A stretch of 64,000 nt of DNA from Streptomyces sp. DH5 (lineage in GTDB: Bacteria; Actinomycetota; Actinomycetes; Streptomycetales; Streptomycetaceae), in assembly GCF_020873915.1 (NCBI RefSeq), contig NZ_JAHWGP010000006.1, forward strand, positions 1 through 64,000. Direction: 5' to 3'. The notes below the pieces were generated by a model. The model worked only from the letters and a program-made list of their open reading frames with translations. It did not search any database and was not told the origin of the DNA. Below, in pieces: positions 18,467 to 27,015 of the stretch. The position numbers and the translations under genes were made by a program. Numbering within the stretch: the first letter of the stretch is position 1; the number at the start of each line of letters is the position of its first letter.

Positions 18467-19336
18467 ATGCCAGAAGCAGCCCTCGCCCAGGCCACCGAGG
18501 CCACCCGGGCCACGATCGGCGCCAGTGAGTTCGACCGCGACACCGCTCTCACCCGGCGGGCGCCCGGCGTCTACGACATCGACCTCTCCGCCGGCTGGAC
18601 GATCATCAGCGCCGTCAACGGCGGCTACCTGCTGGCCGTGCTGGGCCGTGCCCTGGCGGACGCCCTGCCGCACTCCGACCCGTTCACCGTCTCCGCGCAC
18701 TATCTGACCGCCTCCCAGCCGGGCCCGGCGGTCGTCCGCACCGAGACCGTGCGCACCGGGCGGACCCTGTCGACGGGGCAGGCGTCCCTGTTCCAGTTCG
18801 ACGAGCAGGGCAACGAGGTGGAGCGCATCCGCGTCCTCGCCTCCTACGGCGACCTGGGCTCCCTCCCCGACGACGTCCGTACGGCGGCCGAGCCGCCCGC
18901 GATACCGCCGATGGAGCAGTGCTTCGGTCCCGAGGACGGTCCCGCGCCCGTCGACGGCAGCTCCGCCATCACCGACCGGCTGATGCTCAAGCTCGACCCG
19001 TCGACCCTGGGCTGGGCGCTCGGGCAGCCTTCCGGCAAGGGGGAGATGCGAGCCTGGTTCGGCCTCTCCGACGGCCGGGATCCCGACCCGTTCGCCCTGC
19101 TGCTCGCGGTGGACGCCCTGCCGCCGACCGCCTTCGAGCTGGGCCTGACCGGCTGGGTCCCCACGGTCGAACTCACCGTCCACGTCCGCTGCCGCCCCGC
19201 CCCGGGCCCCCTGCGCGTCGCCATCACCACCCGCAACCTCGCCGGCGGCTTCCTGGAGGAGGACGCCGAAGTGTGGGACACCGACAACCGCCTGGTCGCC
19301 CAGTCCCGCCAACTGGCCAGGGTCCGCCTGCCCTGA
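18467..19336 (+). CDS. Thioesterase family protein (double hot-dog acyl-CoA thioesterase-like)
   Basis: A 289-residue soluble protein with two hot-dog halves. The first has GWTIISAVNGGYLLAVLGRAL and FTVSAHYLTASQPGPAVVRT; the second has LTGWVPTVELTVHVRCRPAPGPL and FLEEDAEVWDTDNRLVAQSRQ. The pattern is that of TesB-like acyl-CoA thioesterases; the substrate is not known. ATG 18467 has no ribosome site. TACTGT at 18455-18460 could be a -10 element, so the transcript may be leaderless. The divergence of the TetR gene at 20144 from the small membrane proteins suggests that the regulator does not directly control this gene. Confidence 0.82.
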   Translation: MPEAALAQATEATRATIGASEFDRDTALTRRAPGVYDIDLSAGWTIISAVNGGYLLAVLGRALADALPHSDPFTVSAHYLTASQPGPAVVRTETVRTGRTLSTGQASLFQFDEQGNEVERIRVLASYGDLGSLPDDVRTAAEPPAIPPMEQCFGPEDGPAPVDGSSAITDRLMLKLDPSTLGWALGQPSGKGEMRAWFGLSDGRDPDPFALLLAVDALPPTAFELGLTGWVPTVELTVHVRCRPAPGPLRVAITTRNLAGGFLEEDAEVWDTDNRLVAQSRQLARVRLP

Positions 19337-19393
19337 CCCGCTCCAGCCGGCCCGGCAGAAGAGGCCTCGCTCTCCCGGCCGGTCCGGCCCTCC

Positions 19394-19490
19394 CAGCCCG
19401 TCCGGCGTTTGAGGACGAGGCCCGTTCAGGGCCGAAAGGGGGTCTGGGGCGCAGCCCCGGGGACGGGACGGGAAGGGGCGGCGGGGGCGG
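19394..19490. repeat. Intergenic repeat family 2, copy A
   Basis: Starts cagcccgtccggcgtttgag and continues through gaggcccgttcagggccg to gcgggggcgg. It contains a short GGGGCGCAGCCCC hairpin near 19447. A copy with the same order and about 90 percent identity by eye lies at 29172-29270, and shorter pieces lie at 61871-61925. It sits between the convergent ends of the thioesterase and TetR genes, where it may act as a terminator. Confidence 0.85.
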
Positions 19491-19499
19491 ACAACCGGC

Positions 19500-20144
19500 T
19501 CACCCACCCCCACCCGCCCGATCCAGCCAGTGCGCCCGCCCGACACTGATCAGCCGCAACCGCCGCGCAGCCACCCGCGCCACCCGCTCCCGCTCCCCGG
19601 CCCCACCCCCCGCCGCGTCCAGCAACAGCGACGCGGTCATCAGCATCTGATCCACATACACCTGCGCCAGCATCAGCAGATCCTCCTCCCCCCACCCCGC
19701 GGACTCCGGGTCCGAGGCGAGTGCCTCCCCGACCTCCGCGGTGAACAGCTCGAGCTGCCCCCGTATCGCCTCCCGCACCGCCCGCACCCCGCCGTGCCGC
19801 TCCCGGGCGACGAAGCGCACGTGCGCCGGATGCGCCTCCACATGACCGGCGATCAGCCCGACGGCCCGCGCGATGCGCTCCTCCCCGTCACCGGTCGTGG
19901 ACACGATGGTCCGGATCAGCGGGTGCAGGCTGCCCAGCGCCTCCTCGACCAGGGCCACCCCCAGGTCCTCGACCGACCGGAAGTGCCGGTAGAAGGCGGT
20001 CGGGGCGATCCCCGCGGCCCGGGTGACCTCGCGCAGCCCCAGGCTGCTCAGGCTCTGCCCCTCCAGCAACTCCAGCGCCGCGTCGAGCAGCGCCTGCCGG
20101 GTCTTCTGCTTCTGGGCCTGCCGGACGCCGGAGATGTGACTCAT
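19500..20144 (-). CDS. TetR family transcriptional regulator
   Basis: 214 residues. The N-terminal helix-turn-helix reads TRQALLDAALELLEGQSLSSLGLREVTRAAGIAPTAFYRHF with the usual FYRHFRS end. The ligand domain follows and contains VRFVARERHGGVRAVREAI and MLAQVYVDQMLMTASLLLDA. Ligand and targets are unknown. It is divergent from the small membrane-protein gene at 20258. The gap carries two near-identical AACAACTGT elements and a GTGAAC/GTTCAC inverted repeat, so autoregulation is likely. The ATG at 20144 is the natural start (MSHISGVRQAQKQKTRQ). Confidence 0.9.
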   Translation of the reverse strand: MSHISGVRQAQKQKTRQALLDAALELLEGQSLSSLGLREVTRAAGIAPTAFYRHFRSVEDLGVALVEEALGSLHPLIRTIVSTTGDGEERIARAVGLIAGHVEAHPAHVRFVARERHGGVRAVREAIRGQLELFTAEVGEALASDPESAGWGEEDLLMLAQVYVDQMLMTASLLLDAAGGGAGERERVARVAARRLRLISVGRAHWLDRAGGGG

Positions 20145-20150
20145 GCCATC

Positions 20151-20236
20151 CAGTCAACAACTGTTCTCCGAAATGGGGAAGTGAGGGGTCCGGCTGGGCT
20201 GGGAACTCAGTGAACAACTGTACTTACAAGCGTTCA
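20151..20236. promoter_or_regulatory. Candidate TetR operators in the divergent promoter region
   Basis: AGTCAACAACTGTTCT (20152-20167) and AGTGAACAACTGTACT (20209-20224) match at 14 of 16 positions. Each has an AACAnnTGTT-like half-palindrome, perfect in the first. GTGAAC and GTTCAC flank the second as an inverted repeat. Two similar sites between divergent genes, beside a TetR gene, fit an autoregulated pair of operators. Confidence 0.45.
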
Positions 20237-20257
20237 CCGGACTTGGGGGCTCCACTC

Positions 20258-20425
20258 ATGCTGTTCCTCGTAGCCGCGCTTCTGCTGCTGGGCGTCGCCC
20301 TGGGCACCGTGGCCCACGCGCCGCCGGCCTTCTCCGTCGCCGTCGGCGCCGTCATCGCCGTCTGGCTGGGCGTCTTCGCCCTGCGCGAGCGTCACGGCCG
20401 CCGCCGCGGCACCCCGGCACGCTGA
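20258..20425 (+). CDS. Small membrane protein (55 aa)
   Basis: MLFLVAALLLLGVALGTVAH forms one membrane segment, FSVAVGAVIAVWLGVFALRE a second, and the end RHGRRRGTPAR is a basic cytoplasmic tail. ATG 20258 is preceded by GGGGG; an upstream in-frame ATG at 20210 overlaps the candidate operators. Function is unknown. It is directly divergent from the TetR gene, so it is a likely target of that regulator. Confidence 0.6.
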   Translation: MLFLVAALLLLGVALGTVAHAPPAFSVAVGAVIAVWLGVFALRERHGRRRGTPAR

Positions 20426-20497
20426 CCCGCCCGGACACCGACCCCGAGCACCGAGCACCCCGACCGACCCGAAACCCGACCGTGGGAGCCGATCACC

Positions 20498-20764
20498 ATG
20501 CACCTGACCGCACCGGCCGGCCGCCGCACCGGAATCCACGACACCGACGGAATGGCCGTCGCCTCCTTCGTCCTGGGCCTGCTGGGCCTGCTCGTCCTCA
20601 ACGTGTTCCTCGGCCCGACCGCCATCGTGCTGGCGTCCCTCGCCCTGTGGCGGGGCACGCACCGGCGCGGCCGTGCCCTCCTCGGCCTGGGGCTCGGCAT
20701 CGCCGACCTCCTCGTCCTCGTGGCGTTCATGCAGGCGGACGGCACGATGTCGTGGAGCCTGTGA
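20498..20764 (+). CDS. DUF4190 domain membrane protein
   Basis: An 88-residue protein. After a short polar N-terminus come GMAVASFVLGLLGLLVLNVF and an ALWRGTHRRGRALLGLGLGIADLL segment, the usual two-helix DUF4190 pattern (AxxSxxxGxxG, then RGRALAxxGLxxG). DUF4190 proteins are small actinobacterial membrane proteins of unknown role. ATG 20498 follows GGGAG. It may share a transcript with the small membrane protein upstream. Confidence 0.8.
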   Translation: MHLTAPAGRRTGIHDTDGMAVASFVLGLLGLLVLNVFLGPTAIVLASLALWRGTHRRGRALLGLGLGIADLLVLVAFMQADGTMSWSL

Positions 20765-20817
20765 GCCGGCGCCGCGATCCGGCCGACGGCGGCCCGGGCC
20801 CGGTGCGCCCGGCCCCG

Positions 20818-20823
20818 TAGAAT
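20818..20823 (+). promoter_or_regulatory. Candidate -10 element of the cysteine desulfurase gene
   Basis: TAGAAT fits the Streptomyces vegetative -10 pattern TAGRRT and ends 10 bases before the ATG at 20834. No good -35 is visible. The transcript would be leaderless or nearly so, which agrees with the missing ribosome site. Confidence 0.45.
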
Positions 20824-20833
20824 CGGCCCCACC

Positions 20834-22003
20834 ATGGCTTACCTCGACCACGCCGCGACCACCCCGATGCTTCCCGAGGCAGTCGAGGCACTCGCCGCGC
20901 ACCTGGGCGTCACCGGCAACGCCTCCTCCCTCCACGCGGCCGGACGCCGGGCCCGGCGCACCGTCGAGGAGGCCCGCGAGACCCTCGCCGAAGCGCTGGG
21001 CGCCCGCCCCAGCGAGATCGTCTTCACCTCGGGCGGCACGGAGGCCGACAACCTCGCCGTGAAGGGCCTGTACTGGTCCCGCCGCGACGCCGACCCGGCC
21101 CGCACCCGGGTCCTGGCCAGCCCCGTCGAACACCACGCCGTCCTCGACGCCGTCCACTGGCTCGGCGAGCACGAGGGCGCCACCGTCGAGTACCTTCCGG
21201 TCGACTCCCACGGCCGGGTCCACCCGGACGCCCTGCGCCGGGCCATCGCCCGCAACCCCGACGACGTCGCCCTCGCCACCGTCATGTGGGCCAACAACGA
21301 GATCGGGACCGTCCTGCCGGTCCGTGAACTCGCCGAGACCGCAGCCGAGTTCGGAGTGCCCCTGCACTCCGACGCGGTCCAGGCCTTCGGTCAGGTCCCG
21401 GTCGACTTCGCCGTGTCCGGGCTCGCCGCGATGACCGTCTCCGGCCACAAGATCGGCGGGCCGTACGGCATCGGCGCGCTGGTCCTGGGACGTGAGCACA
21501 CCCCCGTGCCCGTCCTGCACGGCGGCGGCCAGGAGCGCCATGTCCGCTCCGGCACCCTCGACGTCCCCGCCGTCGCCTCCTTCGCGGTCGCCGGACGGCT
21601 CGCCGCCGAACAGCGGGAGTGGTTCGCCCGCGAGATCGGGCGGCTGCGGGACGACCTGGTCGCCGCGGTCCGCGAGGCCGTCCCCGACGCCGTCCTCGGC
21701 GGCGATCCCGCCCCGGACGGCCGCCTGCCGGCCAACGCCCACTTCACCTTCCCCGGCTGCGAGGGGGACTCGCTGCTGCTGCTGCTCGACGCCCAGGGCA
21801 TCGAGTGCTCGACCGGTTCCGCCTGCACCGCCGGGGTCGCCCAGCCCAGCCATGTCCTGCTGGCCACCGGGGTGGACCCCGATCTCGCCCGCGGGACGCT
21901 GCGGTTCTCGCTGGGGCACACCTCGACGGAGGCGGACGTCGAGGCGCTGGCGAAGGCCATCGGGCCGGCGGTGGAGAGGGCTCGGGCCGCGGGGCTGATG
22001 TGA
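20834..22003 (+). CDS. Cysteine desulfurase (IscS/NifS-like)
   Basis: PLP enzyme that takes sulfur from cysteine to give alanine and an enzyme persulfide. 389 residues. Hallmarks are [10 protein letters not shown] at the start, [17 protein letters not shown], the PLP lysine K206 in [10 protein letters not shown], and the mobile loop [10 protein letters not shown], where C331 is the probable persulfide cysteine. No Fe-S assembly genes are adjacent. mnmA lies 840 bp downstream on the same strand, so supplying sulfur for tRNA 2-thiouridine is the likely job. Confidence 0.93.
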   Translation: MAYLDHAATTPMLPEAVEALAAHLGVTGNASSLHAAGRRARRTVEEARETLAEALGARPSEIVFTSGGTEADNLAVKGLYWSRRDADPARTRVLASPVEHHAVLDAVHWLGEHEGATVEYLPVDSHGRVHPDALRRAIARNPDDVALATVMWANNEIGTVLPVRELAETAAEFGVPLHSDAVQAFGQVPVDFAVSGLAAMTVSGHKIGGPYGIGALVLGREHTPVPVLHGGGQERHVRSGTLDVPAVASFAVAGRLAAEQREWFAREIGRLRDDLVAAVREAVPDAVLGGDPAPDGRLPANAHFTFPGCEGDSLLLLLDAQGIECSTGSACTAGVAQPSHVLLATGVDPDLARGTLRFSLGHTSTEADVEALAKAIGPAVERARAAGLM

Positions 22004-22035
22004 GGGGTGCTGTCGCCCCTCCGAACCGTCCCGTC

Positions 22036-22085
22036 CCTGGGGGCTGCGCCCTCATACCCCCCTTCGCGCAGTTCCCCGCGCCCCT
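22036..22085. repeat. Diverged inverted member of intergenic repeat family 1
   Basis: GGGGGCTGCGC (22039-22049) and GCGCAG-TT-CCCC (22066-22077), followed by gcgcccc, form the same hairpin as the family 1 units, read in the opposite direction. It lies between the convergent ends of the desulfurase and amidase genes and probably works as a bidirectional terminator. Confidence 0.7.
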
Positions 22086-22091
22086 TCGTCC

Positions 22092-22781
22092 CTAGGACAG
22101 TGCCTTGGTGTCCGGTGTCGCCTGTGCGGTGCGGGCCGCGCGGACGAGCTTCAGGTAGCGGTTCCAGTCCCAGTGGGGCCCCGGGTCGGTGTGATCGGTG
22201 CCGGGGACCTCGACGTGGCCGACGATGTGCTCCCGGTCCACGGGGATGTCGTAGCGGGCGCATATGCGGGCCGTCAGACGGGCCGACGCCTCGTACATCT
22301 CGTCCGTGAGGTCCCCGGGGCGGTCCACGAAACCCTCGTGCTCGATGCCGATGCTGCGCTCGTTGTAGTCGCGGTTGCCCGCGTGGTACGCCACGTCCAG
22401 CTCCCGGATCATCTGCGTGACCCGGCCGTCCTGGCCCACGATGTAGTGCGTCGCCGCCTTGTGTCCCGGGTCCTGGAACGCCCGCACCGCGCTGTCGAAG
22501 CTGCCCTGGGTGACATGGACGATCACCATGTCGATGCCGAAGTCGTCCGGCCGGTCCGCCCGCCGCCAGTTCGCGTCCGAGGCCGCCACCCAGCGGGCGC
22601 CCGCGAAGTCGACCGCACCCGGCTCGCGCGGCTTCTCGACGCCGGGCACGCGCCACCACAGCCGCGCCAGCTCGTCACGGGCCAGCACCGCCGTGCCCGC
22701 CGCGGCCGCGGCCCCGCCCACGATCAGGGCCCGCCGCCCGATGCGCCGGTCCCTGTCCCCGGAAGTCCTGTTCTCCCCCAT
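22092..22781 (-). CDS. N-acetylmuramoyl-L-alanine amidase (Amidase_2/PGRP fold), Tat-exported
   Basis: Cleaves the amide bond between MurNAc and the stem peptide of peptidoglycan. The 229 residues begin with a twin-arginine-type signal (RRIGRRALIVGGAAAAAGTAVLA). The amidase domain shows the zinc-ligand pattern: IDMVIVHVTQG (first His), VGHVEVPGTDHTDPGPHWDW (later His and Asp), with ATHYIVGQDGRVTQMIRE and SIGIEHEG between them. It acts outside the membrane in cell-wall turnover. It is divergent from mnmA (59 bases between starts). Confidence 0.9.
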   Translation of the reverse strand: MGENRTSGDRDRRIGRRALIVGGAAAAAGTAVLARDELARLWWRVPGVEKPREPGAVDFAGARWVAASDANWRRADRPDDFGIDMVIVHVTQGSFDSAVRAFQDPGHKAATHYIVGQDGRVTQMIRELDVAYHAGNRDYNERSIGIEHEGFVDRPGDLTDEMYEASARLTARICARYDIPVDREHIVGHVEVPGTDHTDPGPHWDWNRYLKLVRAARTAQATPDTKALS

Positions 22782-22840
22782 GTGAGCGTGAACGGATACC
22801 CGGCTGCCCTGGTTCCCGCGCCCCGTACCCTTGAAGGGCT

Positions 22841-23977
22841 ATGACTGACATCCCGCAGCGCCCCCGCCCCCTCCGCGTCCTGGCCGCCATGTCCGGCGGA
22901 GTCGACTCCGCCGTCGCCGCCGCCCGCGCGGCCGAGGCGGGCCACGACGTGACCGGAGTCCACCTCGCGCTCTCCGCGAACCCGCAGTCGTTCCGTACCG
23001 GCGCGCGGGGCTGTTGCACCATCGAGGACTCGCGCGACGCACGCCGCGCCGCCGACGTCATCGGCATCCCGTTCTACGTGTGGGACCTCGCCGACCGCTT
23101 CCGCGAGGACGTCGTCGAGGACTTCGTCGCCGAGTACGAGGCCGGCCGCACACCGAACCCGTGCCTGCGCTGCAACGAGAAGATCAAGTTCGCCGCGCTG
23201 CTGGACAAGGCGCTCGCGCTCGGCTTCGACGCCGTGTGCACCGGTCACTACGCCCAGGTGATCCTGCGCGAGGACGGCACGCGCGAGCTGCACCGCGCCT
23301 CCGACATGGCCAAGGACCAGAGCTACGTCCTCGGCGTGCTCGACGACCGCCAGCTCGCCCATGCCATGTTCCCGCTCGGTGACACGGTCACCACCAAGGA
23401 GGAGATCCGCGCGGAGGCCGAGCGGCGGGGACTCGCCGTCGCCAAGAAGCCCGACTCGCACGACATCTGCTTCATCGCCGACGGCGACACCCAGGGCTTC
23501 CTCGCGAACCGCCTCGGCAAGGCCGAGGGCGACATCGTCGACGAGTCCGGCGCCAAGGTCGGCACCCACGAGGGCGCGTACGGCTTCACCATCGGCCAGC
23601 GCAAGGGCCTGCGCATCGGCACCCCCGCCCCCGACGGCAAGCCCCGCTACGTCCTCGACATCTCCCCGGTCGACAACACCGTCACCGTCGGCCCCGCGGC
23701 GGCCCTCGACGTCACCGCCCTGACCGCGATCAAGCCCCGCTGGTGCGGCGCCGCCCCCACCGGCCCCGGCACCTACACCGCCCAGCTCCGCGCCCACGGC
23801 GGCGAGACCGAGGTGACGGCGGAACTCGTCGACGGCACCCTCGAGGTGGCCTTCACCGAGCCCGTCCGCGGCGTCGCCCCCGGCCAGGCGATCGTGCTGT
23901 ACGACGGCACCCGCGTGGTCGGATCCGCGACCATCGCGTCCACGGTGCGGGCCACCGGAGCGACCACGGCGGTCTGA
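22841..23977 (+). CDS. mnmA: tRNA-specific 2-thiouridylase
   Basis: Thiolates U34 of tRNAs for Lys, Glu and Gln, using ATP and sulfur passed on from a cysteine desulfurase. 378 residues. The ATP PP-loop is SGGVDS at residues 18-23. The catalytic cysteine C108 lies in [12 protein letters not shown] and the second, C210, in DSHDICFI. The central [12 protein letters not shown] and the C-terminal beta-barrel ([12 protein letters not shown]) are intact. ATG 22841 follows GAAGGG. The desulfurase gene upstream is the likely partner. Confidence 0.96.
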   Translation: MTDIPQRPRPLRVLAAMSGGVDSAVAAARAAEAGHDVTGVHLALSANPQSFRTGARGCCTIEDSRDARRAADVIGIPFYVWDLADRFREDVVEDFVAEYEAGRTPNPCLRCNEKIKFAALLDKALALGFDAVCTGHYAQVILREDGTRELHRASDMAKDQSYVLGVLDDRQLAHAMFPLGDTVTTKEEIRAEAERRGLAVAKKPDSHDICFIADGDTQGFLANRLGKAEGDIVDESGAKVGTHEGAYGFTIGQRKGLRIGTPAPDGKPRYVLDISPVDNTVTVGPAAALDVTALTAIKPRWCGAAPTGPGTYTAQLRAHGGETEVTAELVDGTLEVAFTEPVRGVAPGQAIVLYDGTRVVGSATIASTVRATGATTAV

Positions 23978-24491
23978 CACGACACGCGCCCGTAGGGGCT
24001 GCCTCCGCCGTACGAGCCGCCTCCCGGAGGGGGCCGCCGTACGGGGAACCGCGACCGCCGTAGGGACCGCCCGCCCGGGGCCGGCGCGGCCCGGCGTCCC
24101 GGTGCCCCGCCCCGCGGCGGCGAGCACCCCGCCGCCGCTGCGCCCACCCGGTGCCGGCCCAGCGGCACGGGTGGGCACAGCGGCACCCCGCCACCTCCGG
24201 GCCACGCTGCTCCGCCCTCCGGGGGGCCGGACGGCCCTCCGCGGCAGGGACCTGCGGCCCCAGGCCGGGGGACTACCGGCGGCGCCCCGCCCGCCCCTCG
24301 CCGTGATGTGCTGCGGATGCGCCCTCTGGCCTCCTCCGGCCACCGTGCACCGGCCGGAGCGCGCGCACCCCTGACACAGAGCCGACAGGAAACGCCGCGA
24401 TGCCCCGCACGACCGTCCCCATCCCTGCCGTCCGCCCCGCGCGAGCCGCCTCCCCGGTGTGCCCCGCCCGGAGCGTGCGGCGGGTGGGCGC
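23978..24491. other. 514-bp GC-rich region without a clear gene
   Basis: Near 23990-24070 the words cgccgtacg and ccgtaggg recur; on the minus strand these read as GGPYGG and SPYGG pieces in shifting frames, possibly a decayed glycine-rich tail. Near 24190-24460 there is no open frame with a ribosome site that I trust. Hairpins after mnmA are likely but no T-run is visible. Confidence 0.4.
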
Positions 24492-25760
24492 GTGACCACC
24501 GACTACCACGGCCTGCTCGCCCGCCAGGAGGCCATGCGTCTGCGTGACCGGCTGCGCGCCCCCGCCGGGCGCGCGGCGTCACACGCCTCCCCGGCCCCCG
24601 TGCCGGCCGGCCTCCCGGCCGTCCCCGCCGGGCCCGCCGACCGAGAGGCGATCGTCCGGAACCTGGCGCAGGTCACGCCCTTCGGCGCGCTCATCGGGCA
24701 TCTCTACGACGCCATGTTCGAGCGGCACCCGTACCTGCGACAGCTGTTCCCCGCGTCGATGGAGTTCCAGATGGCCCACCTGGAGCGGGCCTTCCGGTAC
24801 CTGGTCGAGAACCTGGACCATCCCGACGAGGTGACCGCCGCCTTCACCCGCCTCGGCCGCGACCACCGCAAACTCGGTGTGCTCCCGGTGCACTACGAGG
24901 TGTTCGAGGAGTCGCTCCACGAGGCGCTCCAGCGGCAGGCCGGAGGACGGCTCGGCGGCGACGCCACGGGCGCGTGGCTGCGCATGGTGCGGTTCGCCGC
25001 CGCGGCCATGGTGCGGGGGGCGGACGACGCGCTGGGCGAACCGGCCTACTGGAGCGGCACGGTGACCCACCACCGGCGCCTCCGCCCGGACCTCGCCGTC
25101 CTCCGCCTCCGCCCGTCCGAGCCGTACCCCTGTCTGCCCGGCCAGTACGTGCGGCTGCAGACCCCGCTCCTCCCGCACACCTGGCGCCCGTACACCCCGG
25201 CCGGCCGGCCGGGGACCGACGGCGAACTGGAGTTCCACATCCGGCGCACCGGTCCCGGCGGTGTGAGCGACGCCCTGGTGACCGGCACCGGCACCGGCGA
25301 CACCCTGCTGCTGGGACCGGCCCAGGGCACCACGATCCTGGACGACGACCCCGCCCGGGACGTGCTGATCGTGGCCGGCGGCACCGGCTGGGCCACCGCC
25401 AGGGCGCTGCTCGAGGAGCTGGCCGCGCGCCGCGTCCCGGGCCGCTCCGCGCACCTGTTCCTCGGCGCCCGCACCGCCGACGACCTGTACGACGAGCCGG
25501 CGCTCGTCCGCCTGGAGAACCGCTGTCCCCGGCTGCGGGTGGTCCGGGTCACCGAGGACGGCTCCGGCCACTGCGAGCACGGCTCCGTGGGCGCGGCGGT
25601 CGCCCGGCACGGCGACTTCACCGGGCACGTCGCGTACGTCAGCGGCCCGCCCGCCATGGTCACCGCGGTGACCCGGCACCTCGCCGCACTCGGGCTGCCC
25701 GCCGACCGCGTCCGGCACGACCCGGTCCCCGACCGCCCCCTGGCCGGCCTCACCCCTTGA
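24492..25760 (+). CDS. Flavohemoprotein-like globin/FAD/NAD(P) oxidoreductase
   Basis: A 422-residue protein with two parts. Residues about 45-180 form a globin domain with GALIGHLYDAMFERHPYLRQ and a proximal histidine H134 in LGVLPVHYEVFEESL. Residues about 190-420 form a ferredoxin-reductase-like module with the FAD motif HTWRPYTPAG, a phosphate-binding GGTGWATARALLEEL, and YVSGPPAMVTAV at the end. This is the layout of flavohemoglobins, which detoxify NO to nitrate, but NO dioxygenase activity is only inferred. The GTG at 24492 is my choice; no good ribosome site is visible and an ATG at 24459 is possible. Its end overlaps the convergent hydrolase gene by 11 bp. Confidence 0.85.
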   Translation: MTTDYHGLLARQEAMRLRDRLRAPAGRAASHASPAPVPAGLPAVPAGPADREAIVRNLAQVTPFGALIGHLYDAMFERHPYLRQLFPASMEFQMAHLERAFRYLVENLDHPDEVTAAFTRLGRDHRKLGVLPVHYEVFEESLHEALQRQAGGRLGGDATGAWLRMVRFAAAAMVRGADDALGEPAYWSGTVTHHRRLRPDLAVLRLRPSEPYPCLPGQYVRLQTPLLPHTWRPYTPAGRPGTDGELEFHIRRTGPGGVSDALVTGTGTGDTLLLGPAQGTTILDDDPARDVLIVAGGTGWATARALLEELAARRVPGRSAHLFLGARTADDLYDEPALVRLENRCPRLRVVRVTEDGSGHCEHGSVGAAVARHGDFTGHVAYVSGPPAMVTAVTRHLAALGLPADRVRHDPVPDRPLAGLTP

Positions 25761-26529
25761 AGAACTCCGCCAGCACCGGCGCCAGGACATCCGGTTCCAC
25801 CATGTGGGTCTGTCCTCCCAGGGCGCGGTACGCGCCCCGGGGGACCGACTCCGCGATCGCCCGCGCGGCCTCACGCATCCACGCCGGACTCGCGTCCCCC
25901 GCGATCGACAGCACCGGCACCCCGATCCCCGCCAGCATCTCGCGCGGCACGCTCCCGTCGCCCATCACGGCGTCGTCGTACGCCAGGCTCGGCGCCATCG
26001 ACTCCATCGCGGCCCACATCGGGGAATGCCGGGCACCCTCGATGACCGCCTCACCGAGTCCGGTCAGCCGCAGGAAGAGCTCCACCGCGTCCCCGCGCCG
26101 CCCCTCCGCGAGCGCCGCCGCCAACTCCTCGGTGTAGCGGGCGCGTTCCGCCAGATCCTCCGCCGACATCGCGAACGGCGTCTCGTACACCGCGACATGC
26201 CGCACCGCCAGCCCGCTCGCCGCCGCCCGCAGCGCCAGCGCGCCACCCGAGGACACGCCGTACAGGGCCGCCTCACCGCCCAGCGCCCCGATCAGCGCCG
26301 CCAGGTCCTCGACCTCGCGCTCCACCGCGTACGGCGCCGTGTCACCGCTCGCGCCCCGGCCCCGGCGGTCGTACACGACCACCCGGAACCGCTCCGACAG
26401 GGGGGCCGCCAGCGATGCCACCGTGGCCCCCGTCGACATCGCACCGCTGACGAGGACGATCGTGGAGCCCCGGCCGGCGCTCTCGTAGGCCAGCGAGGTG
26501 CCGTCACGCGAAGAGATGTTGCTGTCCAT
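25750..26529 (-). CDS. Alpha/beta hydrolase
   Basis: 259 residues with the standard fold: IVLVSGAMSTG (oxyanion strand), VVVYDRRGRGASGDT, the nucleophile elbow GVSSGGALAL, and a late His in GGQTHMVEP. The acid residue is probably the Asp in SIAGDASPAWM. The substrate is unknown; the family ranges from esterases to lyases. ATG at 26529. Confidence 0.88.
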   Translation of the reverse strand: MDSNISSRDGTSLAYESAGRGSTIVLVSGAMSTGATVASLAAPLSERFRVVVYDRRGRGASGDTAPYAVEREVEDLAALIGALGGEAALYGVSSGGALALRAAASGLAVRHVAVYETPFAMSAEDLAERARYTEELAAALAEGRRGDAVELFLRLTGLGEAVIEGARHSPMWAAMESMAPSLAYDDAVMGDGSVPREMLAGIGVPVLSIAGDASPAWMREAARAIAESVPRGAYRALGGQTHMVEPDVLAPVLAEFFKG

Positions 26530-26618
26530 GTCTCGACAGACTGCCGCACGGCGCGAAGTTCGTCGGGGAGGCGGGCGGCGCGTCCGCCGAGCGCAACCCT
26601 TCTACGTGCGCGACGCCG

Positions 26619-26942
26619 TCAGCCGACCTCCACGTCGTAGAAGCACAGGTGGTCCCGGATCTCCGACACGTCCGCCTTCGGCTCCGGGTACGCCCAGACC
26701 AGGTCCGGGGCGTCCGGCAGGGACCAGTACGAAGCGGTGCCCTTGAACGGGCAGTGGGTGCGGGTCGCGGACGGCGTCAGCAGATCGAGCCGTACGTCCT
26801 CCGGCGGGATGTAGTAGCGGGCGGGACAGCCCGTCTCGTGCAGCACCAGCGCCCGGTCGCTCTCCGCCAGCACCTGCCCGTCGCGCACGACCCGCACGTG
26901 CCGGTCACTGGTCTCGACGGTGATGCGGTGGCCCTTGGTCAC
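26619..26942 (-). CDS. DUF427 domain protein
   Basis: A 107-residue single-domain protein. VRVVRDGQVLAESDRALVLHE, the RYYIPPEDVRLDLL segment and CPFKGTASYW, then a C-terminal CFYDVEV, are the DUF427 hallmarks. Structure predictions place the family in a compact beta fold; no reaction is established. ATG at 26942. It is separated from the hydrolase gene by 89 bases and divergent from the methyltransferase gene. Confidence 0.9.
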   Translation of the reverse strand: MTKGHRITVETSDRHVRVVRDGQVLAESDRALVLHETGCPARYYIPPEDVRLDLLTPSATRTHCPFKGTASYWSLPDAPDLVWAYPEPKADVSEIRDHLCFYDVEVG

Positions 26943-27015
26943 GATCGCTCCTCACGAGTAGCCGACTCGGTGATTACAGCGCACGCTGGAACGGAGTTCT
27001 TCCCGAGGAGGTCCC

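Noticed and set aside
23853-24194. Minus-strand frame with GGPYGG/SPYGG pieces, possibly a glycine-rich protein
   Set aside because: The motif changes frame within 60 bases and the rest has no conserved pattern; I left it as a possible relic in the intergenic entry.
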